Positions 25,927 through 35,310 of a DNA stretch of 64,000 bases are shown one piece after another. The notes beneath the pieces are model-generated. The model had not been told where the DNA came from. It saw only the letters and a program-made list of their open reading frames with translations, and ran no database searches. Each line of letters starts with the position of its first letter. Within the stretch, counting starts at the first letter, position 1. Origin of the DNA: Collinsella sp. zg1085 (GTDB lineage: Bacteria; Actinomycetota; Coriobacteriia; Coriobacteriales; Coriobacteriaceae); assembly GCF_018889955.1 (NCBI RefSeq), contig NZ_CP076545.1:186001-250000 (forward strand). The letters run 5' to 3'. Position numbers and translations under genes: made by a program.

Positions 25927-26238
25927 ATGGGTGTGAAAGCAGATGAGACGCTAACGGTTAATTTTGAGGAGCTCTTAGCCTACTTGCGCTCAAAGACCCG
26001 TGTATTCATGACTGTTGAGGGGCATGAATACTATGTTACCCATACCGATGGATATTGGCGTGTACAGGATTGTGAAGAGCTCAACGAAAAAGGTCGGTTC
26101 ACCGATTGTTCAGAGTTGGTTACTACACTTTCTGAGCTGGTTGAACTACCGTGGCTTGATGGAAAAAGCCTTCATGATTTGGCTGACTCAGCCAGTTTTT
26201 ATGAGTCAATTCAGGAAGGGTGGATTTGCCCTGCATAG
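25927..26238 (+). CDS. Small hypothetical protein (103 aa)
   Basis: An acidic soluble protein of 103 residues, preceded by an excellent GAGGAGG Shine-Dalgarno sequence. It contains YLRSKTRVFMTVEGHEYYVT ... HTDGYWRVQDCEELN and no membrane segment or signal peptide. I do not recognise a family. The gene stands alone between glmS and the marR operon, with two inverted repeats in its leader and a terminator-like hairpin after it, so it is probably an independently regulated single-gene unit. Confidence 0.7.
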   Translation: MGVKADETLTVNFEELLAYLRSKTRVFMTVEGHEYYVTHTDGYWRVQDCEELNEKGRFTDCSELVTTLSELVELPWLDGKSLHDLADSASFYESIQEGWICPA

Positions 26239-26321
26239 GCGCTAGCTACAACGTACATGTGCGCGCAACCTGCTACCTGCATGAAAAGAGAAAAAGGAGC
26301 AAACGGCGCGTATCCCATATG

Positions 26322-26365
26322 ATGATGTCAAACCGCAACGCCTTGTGGTTTGGCATCATTTGTTT
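26322..26365 (+). terminator. Terminator-like hairpin after the 103-aa protein gene
   Basis: ATGATGTCAAACC pairs with GGTTTGGCATCAT (13 bp with one G-U pair) and is followed by TTGTTTG. Confidence 0.65.
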
Positions 26366-26410
26366 GCCAGTTCTCAGCAAACTCGCTACATAAACACCGA
26401 CGTCTCGCAC

Positions 26411-26439
26411 TTGACATTTGTTTGGTACCTTACTAGAAT
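26411..26439 (+). promoter_or_regulatory. Promoter of the marR-ABC exporter operon
   Basis: A perfect -35 TTGACA is separated by 17 nt from the -10 TAGAAT, about 30 nt before the marR start. A strong vegetative promoter in front of a MarR repressor gene suggests autoregulation, but no clear MarR palindrome was identified by eye. Confidence 0.85.
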
Positions 26440-26469
26440 CGTTCTCCTTGTGACGAGGAGGAAGATATT

Positions 26470-26964
26470 TTGAGTGATGTGAGTAAGCGTTTTGACCAAC
26501 TAGCTGCCGCTGAGCAGCTCACAGAAGCACAGCCCCATGAATCTCTTGAAGAACAGCGTGCCCGTTCTATTTTGGCGCTGATGGGGTTTTGTGGGCACTA
26601 TCTACATTTTAGGCGGGGCGGGCGTTCTGGTCAGACGCCAATTCTTTGCTTCTTGGCAAAACATGGGGGAGAGTTGTCTCAGCAAGAGCTACGGGCTCAG
26701 ATTCCCATCAAGCCAGGTTCGCTCTCAGAGATTTTGTCAAAGCTTGAGGTTGCTGGGTTAATTGAACGTCGTAAAAACCCTGATGACCGTCGGCAACTCA
26801 CGATTAAGCTTACCGAAGAGGGCGCAAAACGAGCAGCGCTTGACCAAGAAGAGCGTGTGCAGTTTCGTCGCCGAGCATTTCAGGCGCTTAGTGAACCTGA
26901 GCAGGAGCAGCTCGAAGCTCTGTTAACAAAGGTGCGGCATAGTTGGGAGGACTTGGATGATTAG
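26470..26964 (+). CDS. MarR-family transcriptional regulator
   Basis: A 164-residue winged-helix regulator, probably the local repressor of the two ABC exporter genes that follow. The DNA-binding segment reads QQELRAQIPIKPGSLSEILSKLEVAGLIERR, followed by the wing NPDDRRQLTIKLTEEG, which is characteristic of MarR proteins. The TTG start has GAGGAGG about eight bases upstream. The stop overlaps the next start by 8 nt, so the three genes form one translationally coupled operon. The inducer is unknown; MarR-ABC operons often respond to antimicrobials or bile-like compounds. Confidence 0.9.
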   Translation: MSDVSKRFDQLAAAEQLTEAQPHESLEEQRARSILALMGFCGHYLHFRRGGRSGQTPILCFLAKHGGELSQQELRAQIPIKPGSLSEILSKLEVAGLIERRKNPDDRRQLTIKLTEEGAKRAALDQEERVQFRRRAFQALSEPEQEQLEALLTKVRHSWEDLDD

Positions 26965-28738
26965 AACGCTGATAAAGAGCATTCGTCAGTACAGGGGTGT
27001 AACTATTGCAACCCCGCTTTTGGTTATGGGCGAAGTTCTCTTTGAAATTCTTATTCCCTTTGGTACAGCGCTCCTTATTGATCGCGTAAAGGCGGGCGCT
27101 CCCATTTCTGAGCAGCTGCAGTATGCCGCGATACTGGCACTTTTGTCGTTAATCTCTCTGGCATTTGGCGCTGCTGCAGGTCTTACCTGTGCAAAGGCAT
27201 CGGTAGGCTTCTCGCGCAATCTGCGACTTGATATGTTTCAAGCCATTCAGACGTATGACTTTGCAACCATTGATAAGTTCTCTCAATCGTCGCTGGTTAC
27301 GCGCCTGACGACAGATATTCAAAACTTGCAAATGGCCTTTATGATGATTATTCGCACCGCCATTCGTACACCTCTTGTTATTTTGTTCTCCTTCGTTATG
27401 GCTTATATCATGGGTGGCTGGGTCTCTTTTATCTTCTTGGCGGTTATTCCGCTCATGGGGCTGTCGATGTTCTTCATTATTTCGAGGGTTAAGGGCATTT
27501 TCAAGCGTATTTTCAAGCGCTACGACCGCTTAAATGAGTCAGCTGGCGAGAACCTTTCAGCTATTCGCGTGGTAAAAAGCTACGTGCGCGAAAACTACGA
27601 GATTAAAAAGTTTGATACAGCCGCCGAAGAGGTTCGCCTAGACTTTACGCATGCTGAGCGAACTATTGCACTTATGGGTCCGCTTATGAACTTCTTCTGG
27701 TACGTTATTATTATATTTCTTTTAACAGCTGGCTCCTACGCCATTATTGACTCGCACGGAACAATGCTTGATGTGGGTCAGCTTTCCAGCATGATTTCCT
27801 ACGGTGTGCAAATCCTTATGAGCATGATGATGCTTTCCATGGTATTTGCCCTTATTGCTATTGCTGAAGAAGGTGCGCATCGCATTACTGAGGTGCTGAC
27901 CACCATGTCAGAAATAACCTCACCAGATAATCCAGTTACCCAGGTGGTCGACGGCTCAATTGACTTTGAGGGCGTTGGTTTTACCTATGGTTCTGAAGGC
28001 GAGGCCGAGGCGCTTTCGGATATTGATTTACATATTGCATCGGGTGAGACCATTGGCATTATTGGATCGACGGGCTCTGCAAAGTCGAGTTTGGTTCAGC
28101 TTATCCCACGTTTGTATGACGTAAGCCGTGGTAGCGTAAAGGTGGGCGGCGTAGACGTTCGCGCCTATGACCTCGACGTTTTGCGTACCGAGGTTGCCAT
28201 GGTGCTCCAGAAAAATGTGTTGTTCTCGGGCAGCATTGCAGATAATCTGCGCTGGGGCAATGCGGGAGCCAGTGATGAGCAGATTGTTGAGGCTGCGCGC
28301 TTGGCTCAAGCCGATGAGTTTATCCAGGGTTTTGATGATGGGTACGAGCACTATATCGAGCAGGGTGGTGCAAATGTATCGGGAGGTCAGCGCCAGCGCC
28401 TCTGTATCGCGCGCGCTTTGCTGCGTGAACCAAAGATTCTTATTCTTGACGACTCCACCAGTGCGGTTGATACAAAAACCGACAAGCTGATTCGAGCTGG
28501 TCTTAAATCATATCTGCCGCAAACTACCAAGATTATTATCGCGCAGCGTACAAGTTCTGTTGAGGATGCCGACCGTATTTTAGTTATGAACAATGGGCGT
28601 ATTTCTGCTATTGGCACCCACGAGGAGCTTCTGCGCACCAGTGAAATTTATCGCGAGGTATATCTTTCGCAGACAAAGCAAAGTCATGACGAACATGCAG
28701 CAGAACTTGACGATACGGAGGTGTCGCACCATGAGTAA
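26957..28738 (+). CDS. ABC exporter half-transporter with degenerate nucleotide site
   Basis: A 593-residue type IV ABC exporter subunit: six membrane helices in residues ~15-310, then an ATPase domain. Walker A reads GSTGSAKSS, the signature is VSGGQRQR, Walker B is ILILDDSTSAVD with Asp where catalytic Glu is normal, and the switch region is IIIAQR with Gln instead of His. These substitutions mark the degenerate-site partner of heterodimeric exporters such as TM287/288 or LmrCD. It overlaps the MarR gene and the second exporter gene by 8 nt each. The substrate is unknown; multidrug efflux is likely. Confidence 0.93.
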   Translation: MIRTLIKSIRQYRGVTIATPLLVMGEVLFEILIPFGTALLIDRVKAGAPISEQLQYAAILALLSLISLAFGAAAGLTCAKASVGFSRNLRLDMFQAIQTYDFATIDKFSQSSLVTRLTTDIQNLQMAFMMIIRTAIRTPLVILFSFVMAYIMGGWVSFIFLAVIPLMGLSMFFIISRVKGIFKRIFKRYDRLNESAGENLSAIRVVKSYVRENYEIKKFDTAAEEVRLDFTHAERTIALMGPLMNFFWYVIIIFLLTAGSYAIIDSHGTMLDVGQLSSMISYGVQILMSMMMLSMVFALIAIAEEGAHRITEVLTTMSEITSPDNPVTQVVDGSIDFEGVGFTYGSEGEAEALSDIDLHIASGETIGIIGSTGSAKSSLVQLIPRLYDVSRGSVKVGGVDVRAYDLDVLRTEVAMVLQKNVLFSGSIADNLRWGNAGASDEQIVEAARLAQADEFIQGFDDGYEHYIEQGGANVSGGQRQRLCIARALLREPKILILDDSTSAVDTKTDKLIRAGLKSYLPQTTKIIIAQRTSSVEDADRILVMNNGRISAIGTHEELLRTSEIYREVYLSQTKQSHDEHAAELDDTEVSHHE

Positions 28739-30629
28739 TATGCATATGAAGCCCGCAAAAGGCACCGCAAAACGTCTGATGAACATGCTGCGCGAGTTTT
28801 ATCCCGTGCTATTGCCAACGGTGGGTCTTGCCATTGTGCTAAACGCGCTTGTTCAATCAGCGCCCAATGTATTTATGCAGCGAATTTTGACCATCGTTCA
28901 AGAAACTTGGGAGAGTGGCTCGTGGGATGTGGCTGCAGGTCCTATTCTGCAAAACATTGTTATGCTTGGTCTGTTTTATGCATTAGGCCTTATCTGCATC
29001 GCCTTTTGGCAGCAGGCTATGGCAATTATTACGCAAGGCTCACTCAAGAAGTTTCGTCTTACTATGTTTGAGCATATGCAAAAGCTGCCGGTTCGCTATT
29101 TCGATACGCATCTGCACGGCGACATCATGAGTTATTACACGAACGATATTGATGCCATGCGACAGATGATTTCGCAGAGCCTTCCTATGCTTATGATGAC
29201 AATTATGACCATGGGCTCCTTGATGGCAGTCATGGTGTATTACAGCTTGCCTATGGCGGTTCTCGTGGTTGGTGGCTCAGCGCTTATGGCATGGACAACC
29301 AAGATACTGGGTGGACGTTCGGCAAAAAACTTTATGCGCCAGCAGCAGGCAGTTGCTGAGCTTGAAGGTCATGTTGCTGAGATGATGGCAGGCGAGAAGG
29401 TTATTAAGGTTTTTACCCATGAGACCGAGGCAACAACAGATTTTGATCGCATTAATGTGGCATGGGAAGACGCTGCACGTGCAGCAAATAGTTATGCCAA
29501 TATTTTAATGCCGGTGCTTATGAATCTCGGTAACTTGCTCTACGTTATTGTGGCTATTGTGGGTGGTATGCTTATTTCAGTGCAGGCTCCCAATGTATCT
29601 ATTTCTGGTTTGCCACTTACGCTTGCTGTTGCTATCCCGTTTCTTAATATGACCAAACAGTTTGTTGGACAGATTGGTCAGATTTCAAACCAAATCAATG
29701 CCGTGGTTATGGGCATGGCTGGCGCTTCTCGTATCTTTGAGCTGCTCGATCAAGAGGAAGAGCAGGATGAGGGCTACGTCACCCTAGCCAATATGGCTGT
29801 TAAAAACAACGAGCTGGTAGAGTCTCAGGAGCGCACGGGTCTTTGGGCTTGGAAGCATGTGCACCAAAGCGACGGTCGTGTTGAGTATGTACCTTTGCGC
29901 GGTGATGTACGCATGGAGCACGTTGACTTTGGTTATAAGCCAGGGCAAACCGTGTTGCACGATGTTTCGGTATTTGCCAAGCCGGGTCAAAAGATTGCGT
30001 TTGTCGGAGCTACCGGTGCAGGTAAGACCACCATTACTAACCTCATCAATCGCTTTTATGACATTGCTGATGGAAAAATTCGCTACGACGGTATTAACAT
30101 CAATAAGATTTGTAAAGCCGACCTGCGTCGGTCTTTAGGTGTGGTGTTGCAAGACGTTAATCTATTTACCGGAACTGTGATGGATAACATTCGCTATGGC
30201 AAGCTAGATGCCACAGATGAGGCGTGCATCAAAGCAGCTCAGCTGGCTGGAGCCGATGAGTTTATTCAGCGCTTGCCTGAGGGTTATAACACCATGCTAA
30301 CCGATAACGGCTCACAGATTAGTCAAGGCCAACGCCAGTTACTCTCGATTGCCCGCGCTGCGGTTGCCGACCCACCGGCAATGATTCTTGACGAGGCAAC
30401 ATCGAGCATTGATACGCGCACCGAGGCAATTGTGCAACGTGGTATGGATGCCCTTATGCAAGGACGAACTACCTTTGTTATTGCGCATCGCCTTTCAACG
30501 GTTCGCAATGCCGATTGCATTATTGTGCTCGATCATGGTCGGGTTATTGAGCGCGGTACTCACAACGAGCTTATTGCGCAAAAAGGTTATTATTACCAGC
30601 TCTATACCGGTGCCTTTGAGCTTGAGTAG
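28731..30629 (+). CDS. ABC exporter half-transporter with consensus nucleotide site
   Basis: A 632-residue partner of the preceding subunit. It has six helices followed by an ATPase domain with Walker A GATGAGKTT, signature ISQGQRQL, Walker B MILDEATSSID (catalytic Glu present) and switch histidine in VIAHRLSTV. An insertion of about 60 residues lies between the membrane and ATPase domains (ESQERTGLWAWKHVHQSDGR region). The start chosen is the ATG inside ATGAGTAA, with GGAGG upstream, giving coupled translation. A longer frame extends 46 codons upstream inside the previous gene without SD support. Confidence 0.93.
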   Translation: MSNMHMKPAKGTAKRLMNMLREFYPVLLPTVGLAIVLNALVQSAPNVFMQRILTIVQETWESGSWDVAAGPILQNIVMLGLFYALGLICIAFWQQAMAIITQGSLKKFRLTMFEHMQKLPVRYFDTHLHGDIMSYYTNDIDAMRQMISQSLPMLMMTIMTMGSLMAVMVYYSLPMAVLVVGGSALMAWTTKILGGRSAKNFMRQQQAVAELEGHVAEMMAGEKVIKVFTHETEATTDFDRINVAWEDAARAANSYANILMPVLMNLGNLLYVIVAIVGGMLISVQAPNVSISGLPLTLAVAIPFLNMTKQFVGQIGQISNQINAVVMGMAGASRIFELLDQEEEQDEGYVTLANMAVKNNELVESQERTGLWAWKHVHQSDGRVEYVPLRGDVRMEHVDFGYKPGQTVLHDVSVFAKPGQKIAFVGATGAGKTTITNLINRFYDIADGKIRYDGININKICKADLRRSLGVVLQDVNLFTGTVMDNIRYGKLDATDEACIKAAQLAGADEFIQRLPEGYNTMLTDNGSQISQGQRQLLSIARAAVADPPAMILDEATSSIDTRTEAIVQRGMDALMQGRTTFVIAHRLSTVRNADCIIVLDHGRVIERGTHNELIAQKGYYYQLYTGAFELE

Positions 30630-30772
30630 CAGCTTGTATACGTGTGCGCGCAAGGAGGGCTTTGCGCGCATCGTCCGTGCCACCATGCTGCTAAGCTGCT
30701 ACGTTTGTTGCACTGCTGTATCGGCTATGCCATCTTTACCTATCCAATGTGCTCACAAGGCACACAATCCAC

Positions 30773-30809
30773 GGCCACTCTAGGGACTAGTTCTGGGGTG
30801 GTCTTTTTT
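30773..30809 (+). terminator. Terminator after the ABC exporter operon
   Basis: GGCCACTC pairs with GGGTGGTC (two G-U pairs) and is followed by TTTTTT. The structure overlaps the last codons of the convergent yitT-like gene. Confidence 0.75.
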
Positions 30810-31815
30810 CGTGCTGGACCATACCGGGTCTAAAACCGGCGTAGCGACGAAGCTTAGCCATTGATGCCAAGAGAGGGTCAACCGGCGGTGTTGCCTTCAC
30901 TTTTGTGGGAAGCGGTTCGTCAATGCCATCGTGGCGGAAATTGCCAACAAAGTTCTCGTTAGGCATAACATTGATAACCGCCCGCGAATCAACGGAGCGT
31001 ATGAGCTTAATGGCATCACTGACTTCGTAGGTTGACAAAACTGCATGGATAATACCGACCGGTTCTCCGCTAAAGGCACCCGTTGCATCGATGATGCTTG
31101 CGCCGTGGTCCATTTCTTGCGTATAAGCGCGCGCGACTTCAGTGGGTTGTTTGGTGGTCACTAAAAGCACAGAGCGCTGATAGCGATGGTAAAACTCATC
31201 GACTGTTTTAGTGGCAATGAATTGGAACACAATTGAGTATGCAGCTGGTCGCCAGCCAAAAATGGACCCAAAAATAAGCAGCATGATGCAGTTGCCAATA
31301 AATACTGGTGTCCAAATAGTTTTGCCCGTGCGGTTAGAAACAAACAATGCAATAAAGTCAGTACCAGCGGTTGAAGCCCCTCCCTTTAGGGCAACAACGG
31401 TTGATAGTCCAATGAGTACGCCGCCAAAGAGTACTTCAAGAACGGTATCTCCTGGCAAGAGTGCCGGAAATTCAAAGATTTCAAGAAAGAGGCTTAAGAG
31501 CGCCACCTGAAGCATTGAGAAAATTACAAAACGCTTTGAGATGCTTTTCCAACATGCGAGAGCCACGGGGATATTGAGTGCAAGCATACCAACCGAAATA
31601 GGAATAGAAATTCCAAACAGTGAGGTTGTCCTGTCAATAAGAATAGCTGCGCCGGTAAAGCCACCTGATAACAGATTGGCTGGAATGATAAACGCTTCAA
31701 TAACATAGGCCTGTAACAAGGCAGACAACACAACACAAAGTGTGGTTACCAGTCGTCTTACACTGGCAAATCGACCTAGCGAAAGCAGGCGTTCATAGAG
31801 CTCTATGAGATGCAT
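30787..31815 (-). CDS. YitT-family membrane protein (DUF161/DUF2179)
   Basis: A 342-residue protein with five to six membrane helices in residues ~20-200. It contains the YitT family landmarks FIIPANLLSGGFTGAAIL and LKGGASTAGTDFIALFVSNRTGK. A C-terminal cytoplasmic DUF2179 domain follows (SVLLVTTKQPTEVARAYTQ ... GASIIDATGAFSGE). Function of the family is not established; transport or stress roles have been suggested. The start has GAGGGGG before the ATG. The last codons lie inside the exporter operon's terminator hairpin. Confidence 0.88.
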   Translation of the reverse strand: MHLIELYERLLSLGRFASVRRLVTTLCVVLSALLQAYVIEAFIIPANLLSGGFTGAAILIDRTTSLFGISIPISVGMLALNIPVALACWKSISKRFVIFSMLQVALLSLFLEIFEFPALLPGDTVLEVLFGGVLIGLSTVVALKGGASTAGTDFIALFVSNRTGKTIWTPVFIGNCIMLLIFGSIFGWRPAAYSIVFQFIATKTVDEFYHRYQRSVLLVTTKQPTEVARAYTQEMDHGASIIDATGAFSGEPVGIIHAVLSTYEVSDAIKLIRSVDSRAVINVMPNENFVGNFRHDGIDEPLPTKVKATPPVDPLLASMAKLRRYAGFRPGMVQHEKRPPQN

Positions 31816-32042
31816 AAGACCCCCTCATTATGTGTTGCGCTTGCGTTATCTTCCTTGATTTTGGCGGCGATGCCAAGAAGCGATATGAATATGTTGAGCC
31901 ATGAGTGCAGCGCGGTGTTAAAGCGTAGCGCACCGGCAATCTTTTTTCATCCAGATGGCTAAGCTTTGGTTTCGCCCCCACAAATAGCTAAATTCGTTGT
32001 ACCATACAGGCAAGTCTATGGTGTAGCGAAAGGACGTCTGAC

Positions 32043-33737
32043 ATGGTAGATGTACATGGATTGCTCAACACGTGGTTAGAAAACGTTCAGGATGCCGAGC
32101 TGTTGCATGAGCTTGAACAGCTGCGCGATTCTAACGATGACACTGCAATTACTGATGCGTTCTTTAAGGATTTGTCTTTTGGTACTGCAGGCTTGCGTGG
32201 CATTATTGGTGCAGGTACCAACCGCATGAACATCTATACCGTTGGCCGTGCAACGCAGGGGTTTGCTGACTATCTCAAAAAGACCTTCGATGAACCCAGT
32301 GTTGCCATTGCTCGTGATAGTCGTAATAAGGGCGAGCTCTTCGTGCGCACAACTGCCGCTATTCTTGCGGCAAATGGCATTCGGGTATATCTGTACCCGC
32401 AAATTTCTCCGGTACCTACACTGTCGTGGGCAGTTCGCTATCTTGCCTGCTCAGGTGGTATTTGCATGACCGCATCTCATAATCCGGCTGCATATAATGG
32501 CTATAAGGTATATGGTCCTGATGGCTGCCAGATTACGAGTGAAGCTGCTGCTGCTATTTCAGATGCTATACATGCAACTGACCCTTTTGCTGATGTATGT
32601 ATGTGTGACTTTAATCAGGCGGTCAATGAGGGCCGTATCACGTGGATTGATGAGCAGGTTCTTGATGCATATTACGATGCAGTACTAGCTACATCGGTAA
32701 GCACCTTAACTCCTCAAGATCGCGCAAAAGCTCCACTTAAGCTGGTCTATACGCCGCTCAATGGTACAGGGCTCATCCCGGTAACCACAGTGCTTGAACG
32801 TGCAGGCATTACGGATGTAAGTGTGGTAGAAGAGCAGCGCAATCCTGACGGTGATTTTCCAACATGTTCATATCCAAACCCTGAGATTCGTGAGGCTATG
32901 CAAAAAGGTATTGACCTTTGTGAGAAGCTTGGTCCTGATTTACTGCTGGCAACTGACCCTGATGCTGACCGCGTGGGAACAGCGGTTAAGAGCGGTGAGG
33001 ATTATGTACTGCTTTCCGGCAACGAAATGGGTATTTTGCTGTTGGATTATATTTGCAAAATGCGCGCTGAACAGGGCGAGGTTTTATCCAATAAGGTAGC
33101 GGTGACCACGATTGTGTCTTCTGCTATGACTGATGCTATTGCCCAGACATATGGCTTTGAGCTGCGCCGTTGCCTAACAGGCTTTAAGTACATTGGCGAC
33201 ATCATTACGGCTCTTTCTGATGCGGGTACACCTGAGCGCTTTATCTTTGGTTTTGAGGAGAGCTATGGCTATCTCACCGGAGACCACGTCCGCGATAAAG
33301 ACGCGGTTAATGCTTCGTTGCTCATCTGCGAGATGGCGCAGTATTACAAGCTTCGTGGCATGAATTTGGCTGACGCTATGACAGCGCTCTATGAGCAGCA
33401 CGGGTATTATCTTAACCGGACGGTAGCCTTATCGTATCCAGGAGCTGAGGGTGCAGCAAAGATGGCAACCCTTATGGCTCATCTACGTACCAATCCGCCA
33501 GCAGCACTTGCTGGTATGCCAGTGCAGACCGTGCGCGATTATGCAGAAGGGATTGATGGCTTACCAACGGCTGACGTACTTGAGTTTGACTTAGGCACCG
33601 GCAACAAGTTAATTGTTCGTCCATCAGGCACCGAGCCCAAGGTTAAGTTGTATGTTTTTGCAACCGGTGACCGGATGAGCTCAGCAACAGATGCGCTCAA
33701 TTGTCTTGAAGCGGCTGGTCGCGAGTTGTTGGCATAA
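32043..33737 (+). CDS. Phospho-sugar mutase (phosphoglucomutase/phosphomannomutase family)
   Basis: A 564-residue alpha-D-phosphohexomutase that interconverts hexose 1- and 6-phosphates. The four active-site loops are visible: catalytic phosphoserine in TASHNP, metal-binding DPDADR, sugar-binding GFEESYGYLTGD and phosphate-binding RPSGTEPK. Length and the early FGTAGLRGIIGAGTNRMN segment fit the bacterial PGM2/PgcA group. AAAGGA precedes the ATG. With galE and glmS in the window it links glycolysis to sugar nucleotides. The preference for glucose or mannose cannot be decided from sequence. Confidence 0.94.
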   Translation: MVDVHGLLNTWLENVQDAELLHELEQLRDSNDDTAITDAFFKDLSFGTAGLRGIIGAGTNRMNIYTVGRATQGFADYLKKTFDEPSVAIARDSRNKGELFVRTTAAILAANGIRVYLYPQISPVPTLSWAVRYLACSGGICMTASHNPAAYNGYKVYGPDGCQITSEAAAAISDAIHATDPFADVCMCDFNQAVNEGRITWIDEQVLDAYYDAVLATSVSTLTPQDRAKAPLKLVYTPLNGTGLIPVTTVLERAGITDVSVVEEQRNPDGDFPTCSYPNPEIREAMQKGIDLCEKLGPDLLLATDPDADRVGTAVKSGEDYVLLSGNEMGILLLDYICKMRAEQGEVLSNKVAVTTIVSSAMTDAIAQTYGFELRRCLTGFKYIGDIITALSDAGTPERFIFGFEESYGYLTGDHVRDKDAVNASLLICEMAQYYKLRGMNLADAMTALYEQHGYYLNRTVALSYPGAEGAAKMATLMAHLRTNPPAALAGMPVQTVRDYAEGIDGLPTADVLEFDLGTGNKLIVRPSGTEPKVKLYVFATGDRMSSATDALNCLEAAGRELLA

Positions 33738-33795
33738 TTGCACGTTGATGGATACCACACAGTATATAAGCATGTGAGAGAGATACGAGGAAGCC

Positions 33796-34035
33796 ATGAA
33801 TATAAGGTATGAAAACGTAAAGGACGTGTCATTTGACGTGCGTACACGTGTGTCCGTTGTAGCGCTATGTGCTGTGTGCCTAAGCTGGCTGTTTACCATG
33901 CTGCCAACAACTGGTGCTTTACCGTGTGTGGGTGACGACACGTTCTCGTATGTGCTGATTGCGCTTGGTATTGGCGCAGCGCTCATTGTGGCGGCAATCA
34001 TTCTCAAAATATATAACAAGAAGCATGGTAAGTAG
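33796..34035 (+). CDS. Small membrane protein with sorting-signal-like C-terminus
   Basis: A 79-residue protein with two hydrophobic segments, VSVVALCAVCLSWLFTML near residue 20 and SYVLIALGIGAALIVAAII near the end, then a basic tail KIYNKKHGK. LPCVGDD directly precedes the second hydrophobic segment. The order LPxxG-DD, hydrophobic helix, basic tail imitates a sortase signal, but Val replaces Thr, so anchoring is doubtful. GAGGAA lies before the ATG. I recognise no family. It lies on the same strand 58 nt after the mutase gene and converges on the cysteine desulfurase. Confidence 0.65.
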   Translation: MNIRYENVKDVSFDVRTRVSVVALCAVCLSWLFTMLPTTGALPCVGDDTFSYVLIALGIGAALIVAAIILKIYNKKHGK

Positions 34036-34046
34036 GTCGGTAATCC

Positions 34047-35261
34047 TTATAGGGTAGAGCCACTGAGCAAGCGGCATCGTTTGATGACGGCAGGAACGTG
34101 CTCACACAAATAGGCGGTGTCCTCGTCTGAAATATCATCGGAAAGAGAGAGCCGCAGCGAGCCTCGGTTTTGTCGTGCATCGGTGTACCCTAGGGCACAG
34201 ATAACATGAGAGGGTTCAGTTGAGCCACTTGCGCAGGCAGACCCTGTTGCTGCAGCTATGCCTGCTTGGTCGAGCATAACCACCAGCAGTTCTGCATCAA
34301 CATCGGTACATATAAATGAAGCGAGTGAAGGTAGACGATGTGCCCCTGGGCGAGGTCCGCTCAGCTGGGTCTGTTCGTCGGCGTTAAGCACGGCCTGGAT
34401 AAGTGCATCGCGAGCGACGCTCACGTGATTTGAGCGAACCCCAAGCTCCTTACAGACTTCTACGAGAGCTGCTGTCATGCCAGCCATGCCAGCGAGGTTT
34501 TCGGTTCCGGCACGCATGCCATACTCCTGTGCGCCGCCAGCAATAAGAGGCAACATGGGCATGTCACTGCGCACATAAAGCCCGCCTATGCCACAAGGAC
34601 CATGAAACTTGTGCGCAGAAAACGAAAGGGCATCAACGCCTAGTTGTGTCACATCAACCGGAATATGCCCCAGCGCCTGTACTGCGTCGGTATGAATGCG
34701 CACGCCGTGAGCATGAGCGCATGCAGCAAGCTCGGCGATGGGCTCAATGCTTCCCACTTCGTTATTGGCAAGCATGAGTGATACTAAGGCAACGTGATGT
34801 TTGTGGTGCTTGAGGGCATTGTCTAAATCGGTTACCGAGATAAACCCCTGCTGGTCAACAGGCAAATACTCAACAACAACCCCTTGTTGCTCAAGGGCAG
34901 TACAGCAGTGCAAGACTGAATGATGCTCGATAGCGCTGGTAATGATGACAGGCTGAGCCGTTCTGCCATGCTGCTGCCAGACTTGCTCAGCCGCGCTGCG
35001 TAAAATCCAATTGTTAGACTCTGACCCGCCGCTGGTGATATATAGTTCACGCGGACGCGCTTGTATGCACGCTGCAAGTTGTTCGCGCAACTGTGACAGT
35101 TTATCAGCAGCTCGTTTTGCAAGGCGATGAATACCGCTGGGATTAGCATATATGTCAGTAAAAAAGGGTTCCATAGCAGTGCGAGCAGCAGCAGAAAGTG
35201 GGGTTGTTGCTGCATTATCAGCATAGATATAGCGTTGTTTACAAGAAGAAGATGGCATCAT
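34047..35261 (-). CDS. Cysteine desulfurase (NifS/IscS family)
   Basis: A 404-residue PLP enzyme that converts cysteine to alanine and a protein persulfide for Fe-S clusters or thio-nucleosides. It starts with YADNAATTPLS and has the PLP-contact ETxxH-like region SGGSESNNW. The PLP lysine is in SFSAHKFHGPCGIGG, and the catalytic cysteine loop is GSACASGSTEPSHV. The SACASG loop is the extended NifS/IscS type (class I). No scaffold (iscU/sufU) or mnmA gene is next to it, so the acceptor is unknown. The 157-aa tail-anchored protein gene lies 49 nt upstream on the same strand. SD support (AAGAG) is modest. Confidence 0.93.
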   Translation of the reverse strand: MMPSSSCKQRYIYADNAATTPLSAAARTAMEPFFTDIYANPSGIHRLAKRAADKLSQLREQLAACIQARPRELYITSGGSESNNWILRSAAEQVWQQHGRTAQPVIITSAIEHHSVLHCCTALEQQGVVVEYLPVDQQGFISVTDLDNALKHHKHHVALVSLMLANNEVGSIEPIAELAACAHAHGVRIHTDAVQALGHIPVDVTQLGVDALSFSAHKFHGPCGIGGLYVRSDMPMLPLIAGGAQEYGMRAGTENLAGMAGMTAALVEVCKELGVRSNHVSVARDALIQAVLNADEQTQLSGPRPGAHRLPSLASFICTDVDAELLVVMLDQAGIAAATGSACASGSTEPSHVICALGYTDARQNRGSLRLSLSDDISDEDTAYLCEHVPAVIKRCRLLSGSTL

Positions 35262-35310
35262 TACAATCTCTTATATCGAGGTTTAGACAACATTGTGCGA
35301 TATGGACAGC

